A DNA stretch of 64,000 nucleotides from the NCBI GenBank assembly GCA_050187415.1, contig JBFWXN010000013.1:1-64000 (forward strand), in the 5' to 3' direction. Of this stretch, positions 1-8,862 are shown one piece after another (the stretch's first letter is position 1; every line of letters starts with the position of its first letter). The position numbers and the translations under genes were made by a program. Origin of the DNA: Ga0077555 sp050187415. Its GTDB lineage: Bacteria > Pseudomonadota > Alphaproteobacteria > Rhizobiales > Hyphomicrobiaceae. The notes beneath the pieces are model-generated. The model saw nothing but the letters and a program-made list of their open reading frames with translations, ran no database searches and was not told the DNA's origin.

Positions 1-968
1 CCCTGCCATTCGGCAACCTTCTGCATTTTGCCAAGGACGTGGACACGCCCCAGCCGAAGATCCTCGTTGTGGCGCCACTCTCGGGCCACTTCTCGACGCT
101 TCTGAAGGGAAGGGTCGAGACACTGCTGGCCGACCACGACGTCTATATTACGGACTGGGCGAACGCACGCGACGTGCCGCTCTCGGCGGGTCGCTTCGGC
201 GTCGACGAATATATCGAATATCTGATCCGCTTCTTCCAGGAGATTCCGGGCGCCCACGCGCTCGCCGTCTGCCAGCCGTGTGTGCAGACGCTCGCGGCCG
301 TGGCCGTGATGTCGGAGGCCAGGGATCCGGCAACGCCGCGCTCGATGACACTCATGGCGGGGCCCATCGATCCCCGCGAGAGCCCGACCGAAGTCAACGA
401 GCTGGCCGTGAAGAAATCCCTCGCATGGTTCGAGGCGTCCGTAATCTCGACCGTTCCGACGCGGTATCGGGGCGCCGGACGGAAGGTCTATCCCGGCTTC
501 GTGCAATTGACGGCCTTCATGGCCATGAATCTGGATCGCCACCGGGCCGCGCATCAGAAGCTCTATTCGCATCTGGCGGCCGGGGAGACGAAAGAGGCGC
601 AGAAGATCAAGGAGTTCTACGACGAGTACTTCGCCGTTCTGGACCTCGCCGAAGAGTTCTACATCGAAACCATCGACCGCGTCTTCCAGCGGGCGGAACT
701 CGCAGACGGCAGCTTCACGTACCGTGGACGGAAGGTCGACCCGTCGCTGATCCGCCGCACCGCACTGTTGACGGTGGAGGGCGGCCGCGACGACATTTGC
801 GGTATGGGTCAGACGACAGCGGCGCACGATTTGTGCCGGTCGCTCCGCCCGCACCTGAAGCGCCATCACCTGCAAGCCAATGTCGGCCACTACGGCGTGT
901 TCAACGGCAGGCGCTGGGAACGTGAGATCTATCCCGTGGTGCGGAATTTCATTCTCGCGCTCGAGTAA
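1..968 (+). CDS. phaZ: Intracellular polyhydroxyalkanoate (PHB) depolymerase, 5' partial
   Basis: The frame is already open at the first bases of the window (reading LPFGNLLHFAKD), so the start lies outside. The visible 321 residues match the alpha/beta-hydrolase and C-terminal PHB_depo_C regions of the intracellular PhaZ family, which mobilises stored polyhydroxybutyrate in the cytoplasm. Supporting stretches are the early KILVVAPLSGHFSTLL, the AVCQP segment at the nucleophile-elbow position, and the C-terminal TVEGGRDDICGMGQT followed by a VGHYGVFNGRRW stretch holding the probable catalytic His. The family is usually about 400 residues, so roughly the first 80-100 are missing. The next gene converges on it, with a strong hairpin between. 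The family call is confident; polymer specificity is inferred. Confidence 0.9.
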   Translation, partial: LPFGNLLHFAKDVDTPQPKILVVAPLSGHFSTLLKGRVETLLADHDVYITDWANARDVPLSAGRFGVDEYIEYLIRFFQEIPGAHALAVCQPCVQTLAAVAVMSEARDPATPRSMTLMAGPIDPRESPTEVNELAVKKSLAWFEASVISTVPTRYRGAGRKVYPGFVQLTAFMAMNLDRHRAAHQKLYSHLAAGETKEAQKIKEFYDEYFAVLDLAEEFYIETIDRVFQRAELADGSFTYRGRKVDPSLIRRTALLTVEGGRDDICGMGQTTAAHDLCRSLRPHLKRHHLQANVGHYGVFNGRRWEREIYPVVRNFILALE

Positions 969-974
969 ACGCTG

Positions 975-1010
975 GGCCCGGGCAGCTCATGCGAGAGCGA
1001 TGCCCGGGCC
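975..1010. terminator. Hairpin between convergent genes
   Basis: Two perfect 10-nt arms (GGCCCGGGCA at 975-984 and TGCCCGGGCC at 1001-1010) enclose a loop that itself contains a GCTC/GAGC stem. It lies between the stop of phaZ and the stop of the opposing BNR gene, so it could end transcripts from both sides. No T-tract follows on either strand, so the terminator role is inferred from position and stem strength. Confidence 0.55.
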
Positions 1011-1027
1011 TCGTCGCGATCGAGCGG

Positions 1028-2092
1028 TCAGCCGACCGCCAGGCAGTAGATATCCTTGACCGGGCCCGGAATGGGCGCGGGCGACCATGTCTCGCCCCCG
1101 TCGTGAGTGGCGAATACCTCGCCCTCGTAGCGCGCGCCGACGAACACCTCGTCAGGGTTCCTGTCGTTCACGGCGACCGACATGATGGTACCGTGAACCT
1201 GCACCTTGTCGAAACGCTTCCAGCTCTTTCCCGCATCGTCGGAGCGCACGACAAGGCCGTCGTGGCTGGCCGCGGCAACGGATAGCGCGGCATACATGCG
1301 CTTCGGATCGTTCGGCGCGACCTTGACGTCGCGCCCATAGGTGATGGGCGAGAAGCGCTTCATCTCCATGTCCTGCCACGTCCTGCCCTTGTCCGTGGAC
1401 CGGAACAGCCCCATTCGGCAGGCAAGGACGACCGCATCCGGGTCAGCCGGGCTGATGGTGATGGCGTGACCGTCGAGCATGCCCTCGGCGAAATTCTTGG
1501 TAAGGATGGCGCTTTGCAGGTGCGGCAGTTTCGACAGTTCGATCAGGTGCTCGGAGCAGTCGGTCCAGGTGCGCCCGAAATCCTCGGACCGCACGACGCC
1601 GTTGACCTCGAGCGCGGCATAGACCGTGTCGAGCTTGGTCGGATGTTGGACCATGCGCATGGCGCGATGTCGGAATGCACACTGCTCGCGTTCCCGGATG
1701 CCGCTGTCGGGCAGCGCCTTCCAGGTTTGGCCCATGTCCTCGCTTTCGTAGAAGTTTACGGGAGAGGCACCGGCGAGGATGCGGCTTGGGTTGCGCTTGT
1801 CGACCAGGAACGACCAGATTTGGATCGGGTCGGGGAAGGTGGCCGGCTTGAAGGATGCCCCGTGATCTTTCGAGATCAGAACCCCCTTGGCCGTGCCCGC
1901 GAGCACGACGTCCGACTTGGTCGGGTGCACCATGACCACGTACGTCTCGACGTCGGGGAGGACGTGGGTCCATTCGCCACCGTTGGCCGGCCGCCTGAAA
2001 ATGCCGACCTTGCCGGGCGCATCGGGCTTGCCGACATAGCCTGCGATCCCGGCAAATGCGTAGGATTGAGATGTCACGAGCGGTTCCTCCAC
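1028..2092 (-). CDS. BNR/sialidase-like beta-propeller protein
   Basis: The 354-residue protein has repeated BNR-type Asp-box motifs: SKDHGASF, SEDMGQTWKAL, SEDFGRTWTDC, STDKGRTWQDM, SDDAGKSWKRF and THDGGETWSPA. They are spaced 40-60 residues apart, as in WD40/YVTN/BNR beta-propellers. No signal peptide is evident, so it is probably cytoplasmic. Proteins of this type are often annotated as exo-sialidase or glycosyl hydrolase, but catalytic residues cannot be assigned here, so binding or structural roles are equally possible. The start has no strong ribosome site; an internal start near TSQSYAFAGIAGYVG is an alternative. It stands alone, convergent with phaZ. Confidence 0.8.
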   Translation of the reverse strand: MEEPLVTSQSYAFAGIAGYVGKPDAPGKVGIFRRPANGGEWTHVLPDVETYVVMVHPTKSDVVLAGTAKGVLISKDHGASFKPATFPDPIQIWSFLVDKRNPSRILAGASPVNFYESEDMGQTWKALPDSGIREREQCAFRHRAMRMVQHPTKLDTVYAALEVNGVVRSEDFGRTWTDCSEHLIELSKLPHLQSAILTKNFAEGMLDGHAITISPADPDAVVLACRMGLFRSTDKGRTWQDMEMKRFSPITYGRDVKVAPNDPKRMYAALSVAAASHDGLVVRSDDAGKSWKRFDKVQVHGTIMSVAVNDRNPDEVFVGARYEGEVFATHDGGETWSPAPIPGPVKDIYCLAVG

Positions 2093-2331
2093 GCTGTTAT
2101 GGGCGAATGCTAGGCCGAAATCGGTGACTTCGCCAAGGTTTGCTCCCGCTCGGCCTCCCGTTGCCGGAGGCGACTTCAGGCGCGCCGCATCTCGTTGGCT
2201 CGCAAGAAGGAGACCGCCATCCTTGCAACGGCGGCTTTGATTGGAGCGCCCACTGATCCTATCTTCATGGCAACATGGACAGGCATACAGCTTTCACGGA
2301 GAGGCAGGGCGTGCCCGCAACGGTCGATGAA

Positions 2332-2541
2332 ATGAGCAAAACGAGGCCTCTGGTGGTCAATGGCGAGACAAGGCATATCGTGGCCCGATCCCTCGCCGGG
2401 CTGCTCGATGAACTCGGCTATGGCGGCCAGAAGATTGCCACGGCTGTCAACGGCGAGTTCGTGGCCGAGCGGGCACGATCCGGATTGCAGCTGGCAGCCG
2501 GCGATAGGGTGGAGATCGTGGCGCCAAGGCAGGGCGGATAA
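2332..2541 (+). CDS. thiS: ThiS sulfur-carrier protein
   Basis: A 69-residue ubiquitin-fold protein (MSKTRPLVVNGE...) with the invariant C-terminal Gly-Gly (APRQGG, then stop). In the family that terminus is adenylated and converted to a thiocarboxylate, which donates sulfur for the thiamine thiazole ring. It is the first gene of thiS-thiG-thiE. A GTG at 2311 with a good upstream GGAGAGG is an alternative start, giving 76 residues; the ATG at 2332 gives the usual family length. The leader has no TPP riboswitch signature. Confidence 0.88.
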   Translation: MSKTRPLVVNGETRHIVARSLAGLLDELGYGGQKIATAVNGEFVAERARSGLQLAAGDRVEIVAPRQGG

Positions 2542-2660
2542 GCCAAAAAAGGCGCGCTATTGCGTCCCGAAGGATAGCCTTTCCCGACGTGTCGCTCGCG
2601 GCTAGGGTTGGCATAGCACGCGCGCGACACCGGATGTGGCGGCGCTGAGAGGTCAGGAGC

Positions 2661-3482
2661 ATGTTGGACACCGAAGCCCGAAGCACGGCGGGTGCGTTCG
2701 CGCCCTATGGGGTTGCGCTCGCGTCGCGCCTGTTGCTCGGAACGGCGCAGTACCCGTCACCTCAGATCCTCACGGACGCCATAAAGGCGGCCGAGGTCGA
2801 CGTGGTGACCGTTTCGCTGCGTCGCGAGGCGGCCCGCGGCAAGAGCGGCGAGCGCTTCTGGGAGATGATCCGGAGTCTCGGCGTTCGCGTTCTGCCGAAC
2901 ACGGCTGGCTGCCGCACGCCGAAAGAGGCGATCACGACGGCGCAGATGGCGCGCGAGCTGTTCGAGACGGAGTGGATCAAGCTCGAGGTCATCGCCAACG
3001 ACGACACGTTGCAGCCGGACCTGTTCGGCTTGGTCGAGGCGGCGGGCGTGCTGGCACGCGACGGCTTCAAGGTGTTCCCATACACAACCGAGGACCTCGG
3101 CGCTGCAGAGCGTCTACTGTCGGCAGGTTGCGAGGTGCTCATGCCTTGGGGGGCGCCGATCGGAACGGGGCGAGGGCTCGCCAATCCGTATGCGCTTAAA
3201 ACGATGCGCAATTACTTTCCGGGCGTGCCGATGGTGGTCGACGCCGGGATGGGCGCACCTAGTCACGCCGCTCAGGCCATGGAGATGGGCTACGACGCGG
3301 TGCTACTGAACACGGCGGTGGCGAAGGCCGAAGACCCGGTCGCAATGGCGCGCGCGTTTTCTCGCGGCGTCGAGGCAGGCCGGCTCGCCTATGAAGCGGG
3401 TTTGATGGAGGCACGCGACATGGCGGCGCCTTCGACCCCGGTTGCCGGTACGCCGTTCTTTTCATTCGAGCCGAAGGCTTGA
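2661..3482 (+). CDS. thiG: Thiazole synthase ThiG
   Basis: This 273-residue TIM-barrel enzyme condenses 1-deoxy-D-xylulose 5-phosphate, dehydroglycine and ThiS thiocarboxylate into the thiazole phosphate of thiamine. Family features include RLLLGTAQYPS, VDVVTVSLRR, VLPNTAGCRTPKEA and WIKLEVI, whose Lys is the expected Schiff-base residue. Further on are PWGAPIGTGRGL and DAGMGAPSHAAQAMEMGYDAVLLNTAVAKAEDP split over the later strands (phosphate-binding end). The ATG has an AGGAGC site just upstream. It follows thiS by 119 bp, and thiE begins 4 bp after its stop. Confidence 0.95.
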   Translation: MLDTEARSTAGAFAPYGVALASRLLLGTAQYPSPQILTDAIKAAEVDVVTVSLRREAARGKSGERFWEMIRSLGVRVLPNTAGCRTPKEAITTAQMARELFETEWIKLEVIANDDTLQPDLFGLVEAAGVLARDGFKVFPYTTEDLGAAERLLSAGCEVLMPWGAPIGTGRGLANPYALKTMRNYFPGVPMVVDAGMGAPSHAAQAMEMGYDAVLLNTAVAKAEDPVAMARAFSRGVEAGRLAYEAGLMEARDMAAPSTPVAGTPFFSFEPKA

Positions 3483-3486
3483 GCCG

Positions 3487-4107
3487 ATGCGACCGGTAAT
3501 CGACCTTTTCTATCCGATCGTCCCCGATCTGGCCTGGATCGAGCGCATCGTGCCGCTCGGCGTGAGGACGGTCCAGCTTCGGCTCAAGGATGCGGCGGGC
3601 GACGAGGTGCGGCGGCAGATTTTGGGGAGTATTGACGTCTGCAAGCGGCACGATTGCGACTTGATCGTGAACGATTATTGGCGCGAGGCGATTGCGCTCG
3701 GAGCGGATTTTCTGCATCTGGGACAGGAGGATCTGGCCGAGGCCGACGTGCAGGCAATCAAGAGGGCCGGTATCCGCCTCGGCATCTCGACCCATAGCCC
3801 GGAGGAGCTTGCGATCGCGCTCGCCGCGGAGCCGGATTACGTTGCACTTGGACCCATATACGAGACCAAGCTCAAAGCCATGAAATGGGGCCCGCAGGGT
3901 CTCGGACGGATCACCGAGTGGAAGGCGCAAATTGGCGCCTTGCCGCTCTGCTGCATTGGCGGGATTACGCCTGAGCGAGCCCCGGGCGTGGTCGCGGCCG
4001 GTGCCGATAGCGTTGCCGTCATCACGGACTTCTTCACGCATGCCGATCCCGAGAGCCGGGTGATGCAGTGGCTCGCATGGGCGAAAGCCGAACGCGCGAA
4101 AGACTGA
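3487..4107 (+). CDS. thiE: Thiamine-phosphate synthase ThiE
   Basis: A 206-residue TIM barrel of the TMP synthase family, which joins HMP pyrophosphate and thiazole phosphate to give thiamine phosphate. Visible motifs are TVQLRLKD (strand beta-2), DCDLIVNDYW, GADFLHLGQEDL, GISTHS, YVALGPIYET and CCIGGITPE (late phosphate-binding loop). The start at 3487 is 4 bp after the thiG stop and begins the conserved MRPVIDLFYPI. An upstream in-frame ATG at 3442 overlaps thiG and is less likely. It is the last gene of thiSGE. At this length it is a ThiE and not the longer ThiE-ThiD fusion. Confidence 0.92.
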   Translation: MRPVIDLFYPIVPDLAWIERIVPLGVRTVQLRLKDAAGDEVRRQILGSIDVCKRHDCDLIVNDYWREAIALGADFLHLGQEDLAEADVQAIKRAGIRLGISTHSPEELAIALAAEPDYVALGPIYETKLKAMKWGPQGLGRITEWKAQIGALPLCCIGGITPERAPGVVAAGADSVAVITDFFTHADPESRVMQWLAWAKAERAKD

Positions 4108-4310
4108 CGCAGACGATATGATGGGCGCCACGCTCCGTGTCGCTGCGCCGGCTAAAAAGACCTCGATCAGGCTTTCGTCGCCTGGCAGCCCCGGGCGCAA
4201 CTCTTAATCGCGTAAGGATCATGGCCGGGCGCGAACGGAGCGTCGACGCGCGTGCCGCTTGAATGTGACAGAAATGCTGCAGAAATTGCCCCCGAGGTTC
4301 GGGAGCTGGC

Positions 4311-5291
4311 ATGGCATATCGGTTCAAGTTGAAAGAGGATCTGCGCGGAGGGGTGCGTCGGATCGCGGTCGAGCAGATCGAGAAATTGCTCGTCATGCCG
4401 CGCAAGGGCGACGATCGCGTCCTTTGGGTGCATGAGGCTCGCAAAACCATGAAGCGCACGCGGGCATTGCTCCGGTGCGTGCGCCTGGGCCTTGAAGACC
4501 GCGTCTTTCGCGAGGAGAACGCCACCCTTGCCGGCATCGCGCGCGACCTGTCCGGCTTGCGCGATCGCGATGTGATGACCGGGACGATGGATCGGCTGCG
4601 AGGCCAGGACAGCACACTGGACGAAGCCCTGTCGTGGCTCACGGCGCAGTTGCAAGTCGCAGCCGACGGCAAAGCCGGAACGGCGCCTTCGGCACGGTCG
4701 TCCGACGCGATAGTCCGCCGGGCGGTGAAGGCGCTCCAGAAGGCGGCGGAGCGTCTGGCCACGATCGAAATTGCCGGGAAGTTCACCGACGTGGTCGGAG
4801 CAGGTTTGCGCAACGGTCAACGGGCCGGCCGCAAGGCGCTGGCGCGGCTGGCAGTGCAAGCCACGGACGAACATGTGCACGATCTGCGCAAGGCGGTGCA
4901 GACTTATCAGCGCCAGCAGACCCTGGTGCATGCACTTTGGCCGGATCTCCAGAGCGTCCGAGTCGAAGCGGCCCGCAGCCTCGCTCAACTGCTCGGCGAA
5001 GCACAGGATCTGGCTGTGCTGGCGACGACGGCGCGCACCCTCGCCGAGGCGAGCGATAACGGACACGGGGAGCGAGTGGCGGCAGCTTGCCGGGAGCGGC
5101 AGGAAATGATCCGGGAGGTGGCGATGCCGCTCGCATCTCGGCTCTTTGCGGCAAAGCCGCAAGCAGCGGAGCAGGAGTTGCAGGCCGGTTGGCGCGCGGC
5201 CGTGTCGCTGTCGGCGGCGCATTCGCCGATACCGGACGCGCCGGAGCCCGCGGCGCCTCGAAAGCGGTCGGCGCGCGCGGCCGCCGAATGA
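4311..5291 (+). CDS. CHAD domain-containing protein
   Basis: This 326-residue helical protein has two CHAD half-repeats. Each carries the conserved His and basic helix: VHEARKTMKRTRALLRCVRL near residue 42 and VHDLRKAVQTYQRQQTL near residue 190. CHAD domains bind polyphosphate and are often found with CYTH domains or on storage granules; phaZ lies 3 kb away. No CYTH domain is fused here. The C-terminus is Ala/Pro/Arg-rich (from about 300) and probably disordered. A GGGAG site precedes the ATG. The 203 bp upstream hold no recognisable gene. Confidence 0.85.
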   Translation: MAYRFKLKEDLRGGVRRIAVEQIEKLLVMPRKGDDRVLWVHEARKTMKRTRALLRCVRLGLEDRVFREENATLAGIARDLSGLRDRDVMTGTMDRLRGQDSTLDEALSWLTAQLQVAADGKAGTAPSARSSDAIVRRAVKALQKAAERLATIEIAGKFTDVVGAGLRNGQRAGRKALARLAVQATDEHVHDLRKAVQTYQRQQTLVHALWPDLQSVRVEAARSLAQLLGEAQDLAVLATTARTLAEASDNGHGERVAAACRERQEMIREVAMPLASRLFAAKPQAAEQELQAGWRAAVSLSAAHSPIPDAPEPAAPRKRSARAAAE

Positions 5292-5507
5292 TGCCGCCGA
5301 AAGTCGGGTGCACGAAAGGCTGGCGCTCGATCCGTATCTGCGTCTAGAAGTCTGGCAAAAGCATCGATAGCGCATAGCGCATCCGTCTTCGCAGTCCGGG
5401 CCCATCTGGTGGCCGTGCCGCGTTCGCTGGAAGTGGGCGTTGTCGGAAGAAGCCACGCCATTGGTCGCGGTGTCGCGACGCCGCGATGGCAGCCGGGGAG
5501 GGGGCCT

Positions 5508-6182
5508 ATGGCATTGGGACGGGGAGCCCGGGCTACGATCACAGCGTGCCTGCTGCTGGTGTTGCCAGGACTTGGACGTGCGCAGGATGGCACCGGCGCC
5601 AGCTCCCCCTCGCCCGCTCGCGAAATTGGCGCCGTCAAAGAGACCGGCGCCATCGACAAGTCCGAAAAATTTGATGTCGGCAAGCTTGTGGAAGCGGCCC
5701 GAGAGACGGTGCGCAGCTTCAAGGAGCGTCTGAAAGGCGAACTCTCGGCCGCGATCAAGAGCGACGGCGTCGCCAACGCCGTGTCGCTTTGCCAGACGAC
5801 CGCGCCGGACCTCTCGACCGTTTTCACGGACAAGTCGGGGTTCGAGGTCTTGCGGACGTCGCTACGACTGCGCAACCCGGAAAATGCGCCCGGTCAGTGG
5901 GAGCGCGAGATCCTCGGCGAGTTTCAGGAAAAAGCCGATGCGGGCGCCGATCCAAACAAGCTCGAGCGTTTCGACGAGATCGTAACTCCGGAGGGAGACC
6001 GGCTGTTTCGCTACGTGAGCGGCATCGCGACCGGAGAGATCTGTCTGAATTGCCACGGGTCGGACATCAGGCCTGACGTGAAGGCCGAACTTGTGCGTTA
6101 CTATCCCGACGACAAGGCGACGGGGTACAAGCTTGGCGAGCTCAGGGGCGTTTTCTCGCTCGTCAAGCTGCTGACGGAGTAG
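5508..6182 (+). CDS. Periplasmic DUF3365 (Tll0287-like) c-type haem protein
   Basis: The chosen ATG at 5508 has a G-rich ribosome site (GGGGAGGGGG) and starts a clear Sec signal, MALGRGARATITACLLLVLPG, ending near GRAQ. The mature protein of about 200 residues is a DUF3365-type domain. It includes VANAVSLCQTTAPDL, LRTSLRLRNPENAPGQWE and a C-terminal GEICLNCHGSDIR whose CxxCH should bind one covalent haem. Such domains act as periplasmic redox or gas sensors or as small cytochromes. No partner kinase or oxidase is next to it, so the role is open. Confidence 0.82.
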   Translation: MALGRGARATITACLLLVLPGLGRAQDGTGASSPSPAREIGAVKETGAIDKSEKFDVGKLVEAARETVRSFKERLKGELSAAIKSDGVANAVSLCQTTAPDLSTVFTDKSGFEVLRTSLRLRNPENAPGQWEREILGEFQEKADAGADPNKLERFDEIVTPEGDRLFRYVSGIATGEICLNCHGSDIRPDVKAELVRYYPDDKATGYKLGELRGVFSLVKLLTE

Positions 6183-6229
6183 CAGCGTCCGCCGACAAGG
6201 ACCGAAAACGACGACGGAGGCGGCAGCAG

Positions 6230-7174
6230 ATGGCGGAACTTTCAACATTCGGGCTCGACGTGGGAATCTACGGCCGTCTGGCGACGCCGGGGCCCATCAT
6301 GACGCTCGCCAAACTCGCCGAGGACATGGGTTTCGCGTCGGTCTGGGTTGCCGACCACGTTGCGTTCCCGGTGTCTTTCGCCTCGAAATATCCCTATGCC
6401 AAGGAAGGTGATTTCCCCTCGAAGCTCGACGACCCGTTGCTGGAGCCCATCGCTGTGCTGGGAGTGCTCGCCGGCGCCACCAAGCGGGTTCGTCTCGGCA
6501 CGGCCGTTCTGGTGATGGCCTATCGAAATCCCGTCCTGCAGGCGCGTCAGCTCGTTACCATCGACCAGATGTCGGGCGGGAGGCTGATGCTGGGTGCCGG
6601 AGTTGGTTGGCTCCAGGAGGAATTCGAGGTCCTCGGCTTCCACCAGTTCAAGCGACGCGGCAAAGCGACGGATGAAGCCATCGAGATCTTCAAGGCCATG
6701 GCCCGCGGGGGCGAGGTGGGTTTTGACGGAGAGATCTACAAGTTCGAGCCCGTCTACTCGTCGCCGGGCTCCGTGCAGCGGCCCCATCCGCCCGTTCTGA
6801 TCGGAGGCGTCGCAGACGCCGCGTTGCGTCGGGTGGCGCGACATGGCGACGGCTGGCTGGCGACGGCGCTCGGGCCTGACAGGATGAAAAGTCAGCTCGA
6901 TCGATTGAAGGCACTCTGCGCCGAAACAGGACGTAGCTACGACAGCGTCAAGCTCGTCTTCAAAGTGTTCCTCAACATCGGTGAAGCGAAGCGAAATCAG
7001 TACGACGAACGGGAGCCCGCGACCGGCAGCATCGCGGAGATCGTGGACGACCTGAAGCGCCTGCGGGATCTCGGGTTTGGGGAGACGATCGTGCGCGTTC
7101 GCGCGGCGCCGACGCTGGAGGCGACGCGCGAGCAGATCGACCGGTTCGTGGCGGAAATTGCACCGAAGGTGTAA
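6230..7174 (+). CDS. Luciferase-like (LLM class) F420/FMN-dependent oxidoreductase
   Basis: A 314-residue TIM-barrel flavoprotein of the bacterial luciferase superfamily. It shows AEDMGFASVWVADHV near the start, LGTAVLVMAYRNPVLQARQ, the hallmark SGGRLMLGAGVGWLQEEFEVLG, and PPVLIGG. Members use F420 or FMN to oxidise or reduce varied substrates; the cofactor and substrate cannot be read from sequence. A GGAGGCGGCAGC site precedes the ATG. It lies 47 bp after the haem-protein gene on the same strand, so co-transcription is possible, though no functional link is obvious. Confidence 0.88.
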   Translation: MAELSTFGLDVGIYGRLATPGPIMTLAKLAEDMGFASVWVADHVAFPVSFASKYPYAKEGDFPSKLDDPLLEPIAVLGVLAGATKRVRLGTAVLVMAYRNPVLQARQLVTIDQMSGGRLMLGAGVGWLQEEFEVLGFHQFKRRGKATDEAIEIFKAMARGGEVGFDGEIYKFEPVYSSPGSVQRPHPPVLIGGVADAALRRVARHGDGWLATALGPDRMKSQLDRLKALCAETGRSYDSVKLVFKVFLNIGEAKRNQYDEREPATGSIAEIVDDLKRLRDLGFGETIVRVRAAPTLEATREQIDRFVAEIAPKV

Positions 7175-7290
7175 GCCTCCACATCGTCGGCGATGGTGAC
7201 GGGACGCCGTTTATGGCGCTCTCGCGCCGCCGAACCAAAGGCCTTTCGCCGAAGTTGCACCGGGGTGCGATTTGAAGGCTGCGCTCGCGG

Positions 7291-8694
7291 TCATGTCGAC
7301 GGGGCGGCCCGGCGCGCGGCGTCGAGGCCGATCAACAGCAGCACGGCCCAAAAGCCGAAAGCGCACATGAACCAGGGTTGCCACATCCCCCACGAGAACG
7401 ACGCGACGACCATGGTCGATGCGAAGCTCGCGAACGTGAACGGCTGAACCTTCGCAGGCAGGCGAATCATGGCGCGGAGCGCGATAAGACCCACGACGAG
7501 CAGCAGGATCGCGCCCGCGGCGCCGAGTTCGAACCAAGCCTGCATGAAGATATTGTGGGCATGGCGCCCGGTGCGTTGTGCATAGGCATCGCCTTCTTCA
7601 AGCGGCGCGTCGTGGGCGGCCTCTTCGTCGAGCGGCTTGGTCGAGCCGATACCGATGCCGAGGATCGGTGAATCGAGCATCCGATCGGCTGTCACGTTCC
7701 AAAGGACGATGCGGTTGCGTGCGGTTTGCGGCAGCCAGGCCACGCGATGCAGGCCGGCGTCGTGGGCGATGTTGGCTGCCGGAACGACCAACATGGTTGC
7801 AGCGATCCACAACGCGATCACGAGCGCACGCGTAACGGAAGCCGAGATCGCCATGCCCGCAAGGACGATACAGCCGACTACGAGCGCGATCATCGATGTC
7901 TCGTGCTCCGACGGGAAGGCGGCGATCGCACCAAGGGCTATGAGCGCGCCGCCCGAGAGCCAAGCTTTCGAAGGCGAGAATCGCGTGCGCAGCAGGAGCA
8001 GCGCCGGCCAAAGCATGATGTTGAGCACGGCGAGGTTGCGGTTCAATGTGTAGAGGTTGATGCCCGTGACCCATCCGTCGACGGTCGTCATGTGCTTAGG
8101 GGCCGGTCGCAGCGGGGGGATGATCGAGACCACCAGTCGGCGGAGCGGCTGGTCGAACACGACCTCGATCGCAAGATAGACCGACGTGGCGACGATTGCG
8201 CACAGAATAGCCGACTGAAGCCGCGTCGCGTCGGCGGGCGTCAGCGCGGGTAGGGCGCGGGCCACCGCCAACCCCATGGCAGCGATCAGGGCCACGATCA
8301 CGACCCGACCCAGGGCGAACGCCGGTGACAGCGACCACAGCGCGTTGAGCCCGAGATAGGCATCTAAAACCAGCAAGGCCACCACGAGACCGGGCAATGG
8401 CCGCCACGAGAGCGCCGCGCTTGCGAAGCCGAGGGCAGCGATCGAGCCACCGAGCAACAACAGCATGAACGGCGTCGCTCGCGGGCTGATTGCGGCAACG
8501 ACAACGGCAATGAGGGCCATCGCGGGGACATACGAAGCCCATTGCGGGCGCAATGCAACCGAGGCCAGGGGCGTGTCGTTGTGCACGTGGATTGCGGTCC
8601 CGAATTGAGAGACAATAGCTTCCAAAGTGGTGTCCGGATACGCCAGGAGACTGCCTTGCCGACGCAACCGGCGCGATACCGCACAATGCTTCAA
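7291..8694 (-). CDS. O-antigen ligase (Wzy_C/WaaL) family membrane protein
   Basis: A 467-residue polytopic membrane protein with about 10-12 hydrophobic segments. A periplasmic loop is bracketed by NRIVLWNVTADRMLDSPILGIGIGS and GRHAHNIFMQAWFELGAAGA. The latter holds the conserved His of the O-antigen ligase/polymerase family, which transfers or polymerises surface glycans at the inner membrane's outer face. The N-terminal 45 residues are not hydrophobic, so a later start is possible. No other LPS or polysaccharide gene is nearby, so it is an orphan. WaaL versus Wzy activity cannot be decided. Confidence 0.82.
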   Translation of the reverse strand: MKHCAVSRRLRRQGSLLAYPDTTLEAIVSQFGTAIHVHNDTPLASVALRPQWASYVPAMALIAVVVAAISPRATPFMLLLLGGSIAALGFASAALSWRPLPGLVVALLVLDAYLGLNALWSLSPAFALGRVVIVALIAAMGLAVARALPALTPADATRLQSAILCAIVATSVYLAIEVVFDQPLRRLVVSIIPPLRPAPKHMTTVDGWVTGINLYTLNRNLAVLNIMLWPALLLLRTRFSPSKAWLSGGALIALGAIAAFPSEHETSMIALVVGCIVLAGMAISASVTRALVIALWIAATMLVVPAANIAHDAGLHRVAWLPQTARNRIVLWNVTADRMLDSPILGIGIGSTKPLDEEAAHDAPLEEGDAYAQRTGRHAHNIFMQAWFELGAAGAILLLVVGLIALRAMIRLPAKVQPFTFASFASTMVVASFSWGMWQPWFMCAFGFWAVLLLIGLDAARRAAPST

Positions 8695-8862
8695 GATGAA
8701 CGTGCGTCGTCGACTGAGCTACTCCCGATCACGAGGACAAGTCCTCAGGCCCGAGCGCCAATTCACAGCGACTCGGTACCATGCACAACTCACTAAAAAA
8801 ATTAGCGATTGGCGCCCCGAGGGTCAAACCCTCTCACGCCACATCCCCAGGAGGTCGAAATC

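Noticed and set aside
2093..2660. Possible TPP riboswitch before thiS or thiG (CTGAGA occurs near 2645).
   Set aside because: Only that hexamer is present; the other conserved TPP helix segments are absent and there is too little room before the thiG start.
4167..5456. A 429-codon minus-strand open frame across the CHAD gene.
   Set aside because: Antisense shadow: no domain, Arg/Cys/His-rich composition, and CHAD motifs are clear on the plus strand.
8695..8745. On the minus strand GGGAGTAGCTCAGTCG looks like the 5' part of a tRNA (D-arm).
   Set aside because: The D-stem 3' strand, the T-arm (GTTCGA) and an acceptor partner are all missing within 80 bp, so it is chance similarity or a worn remnant.
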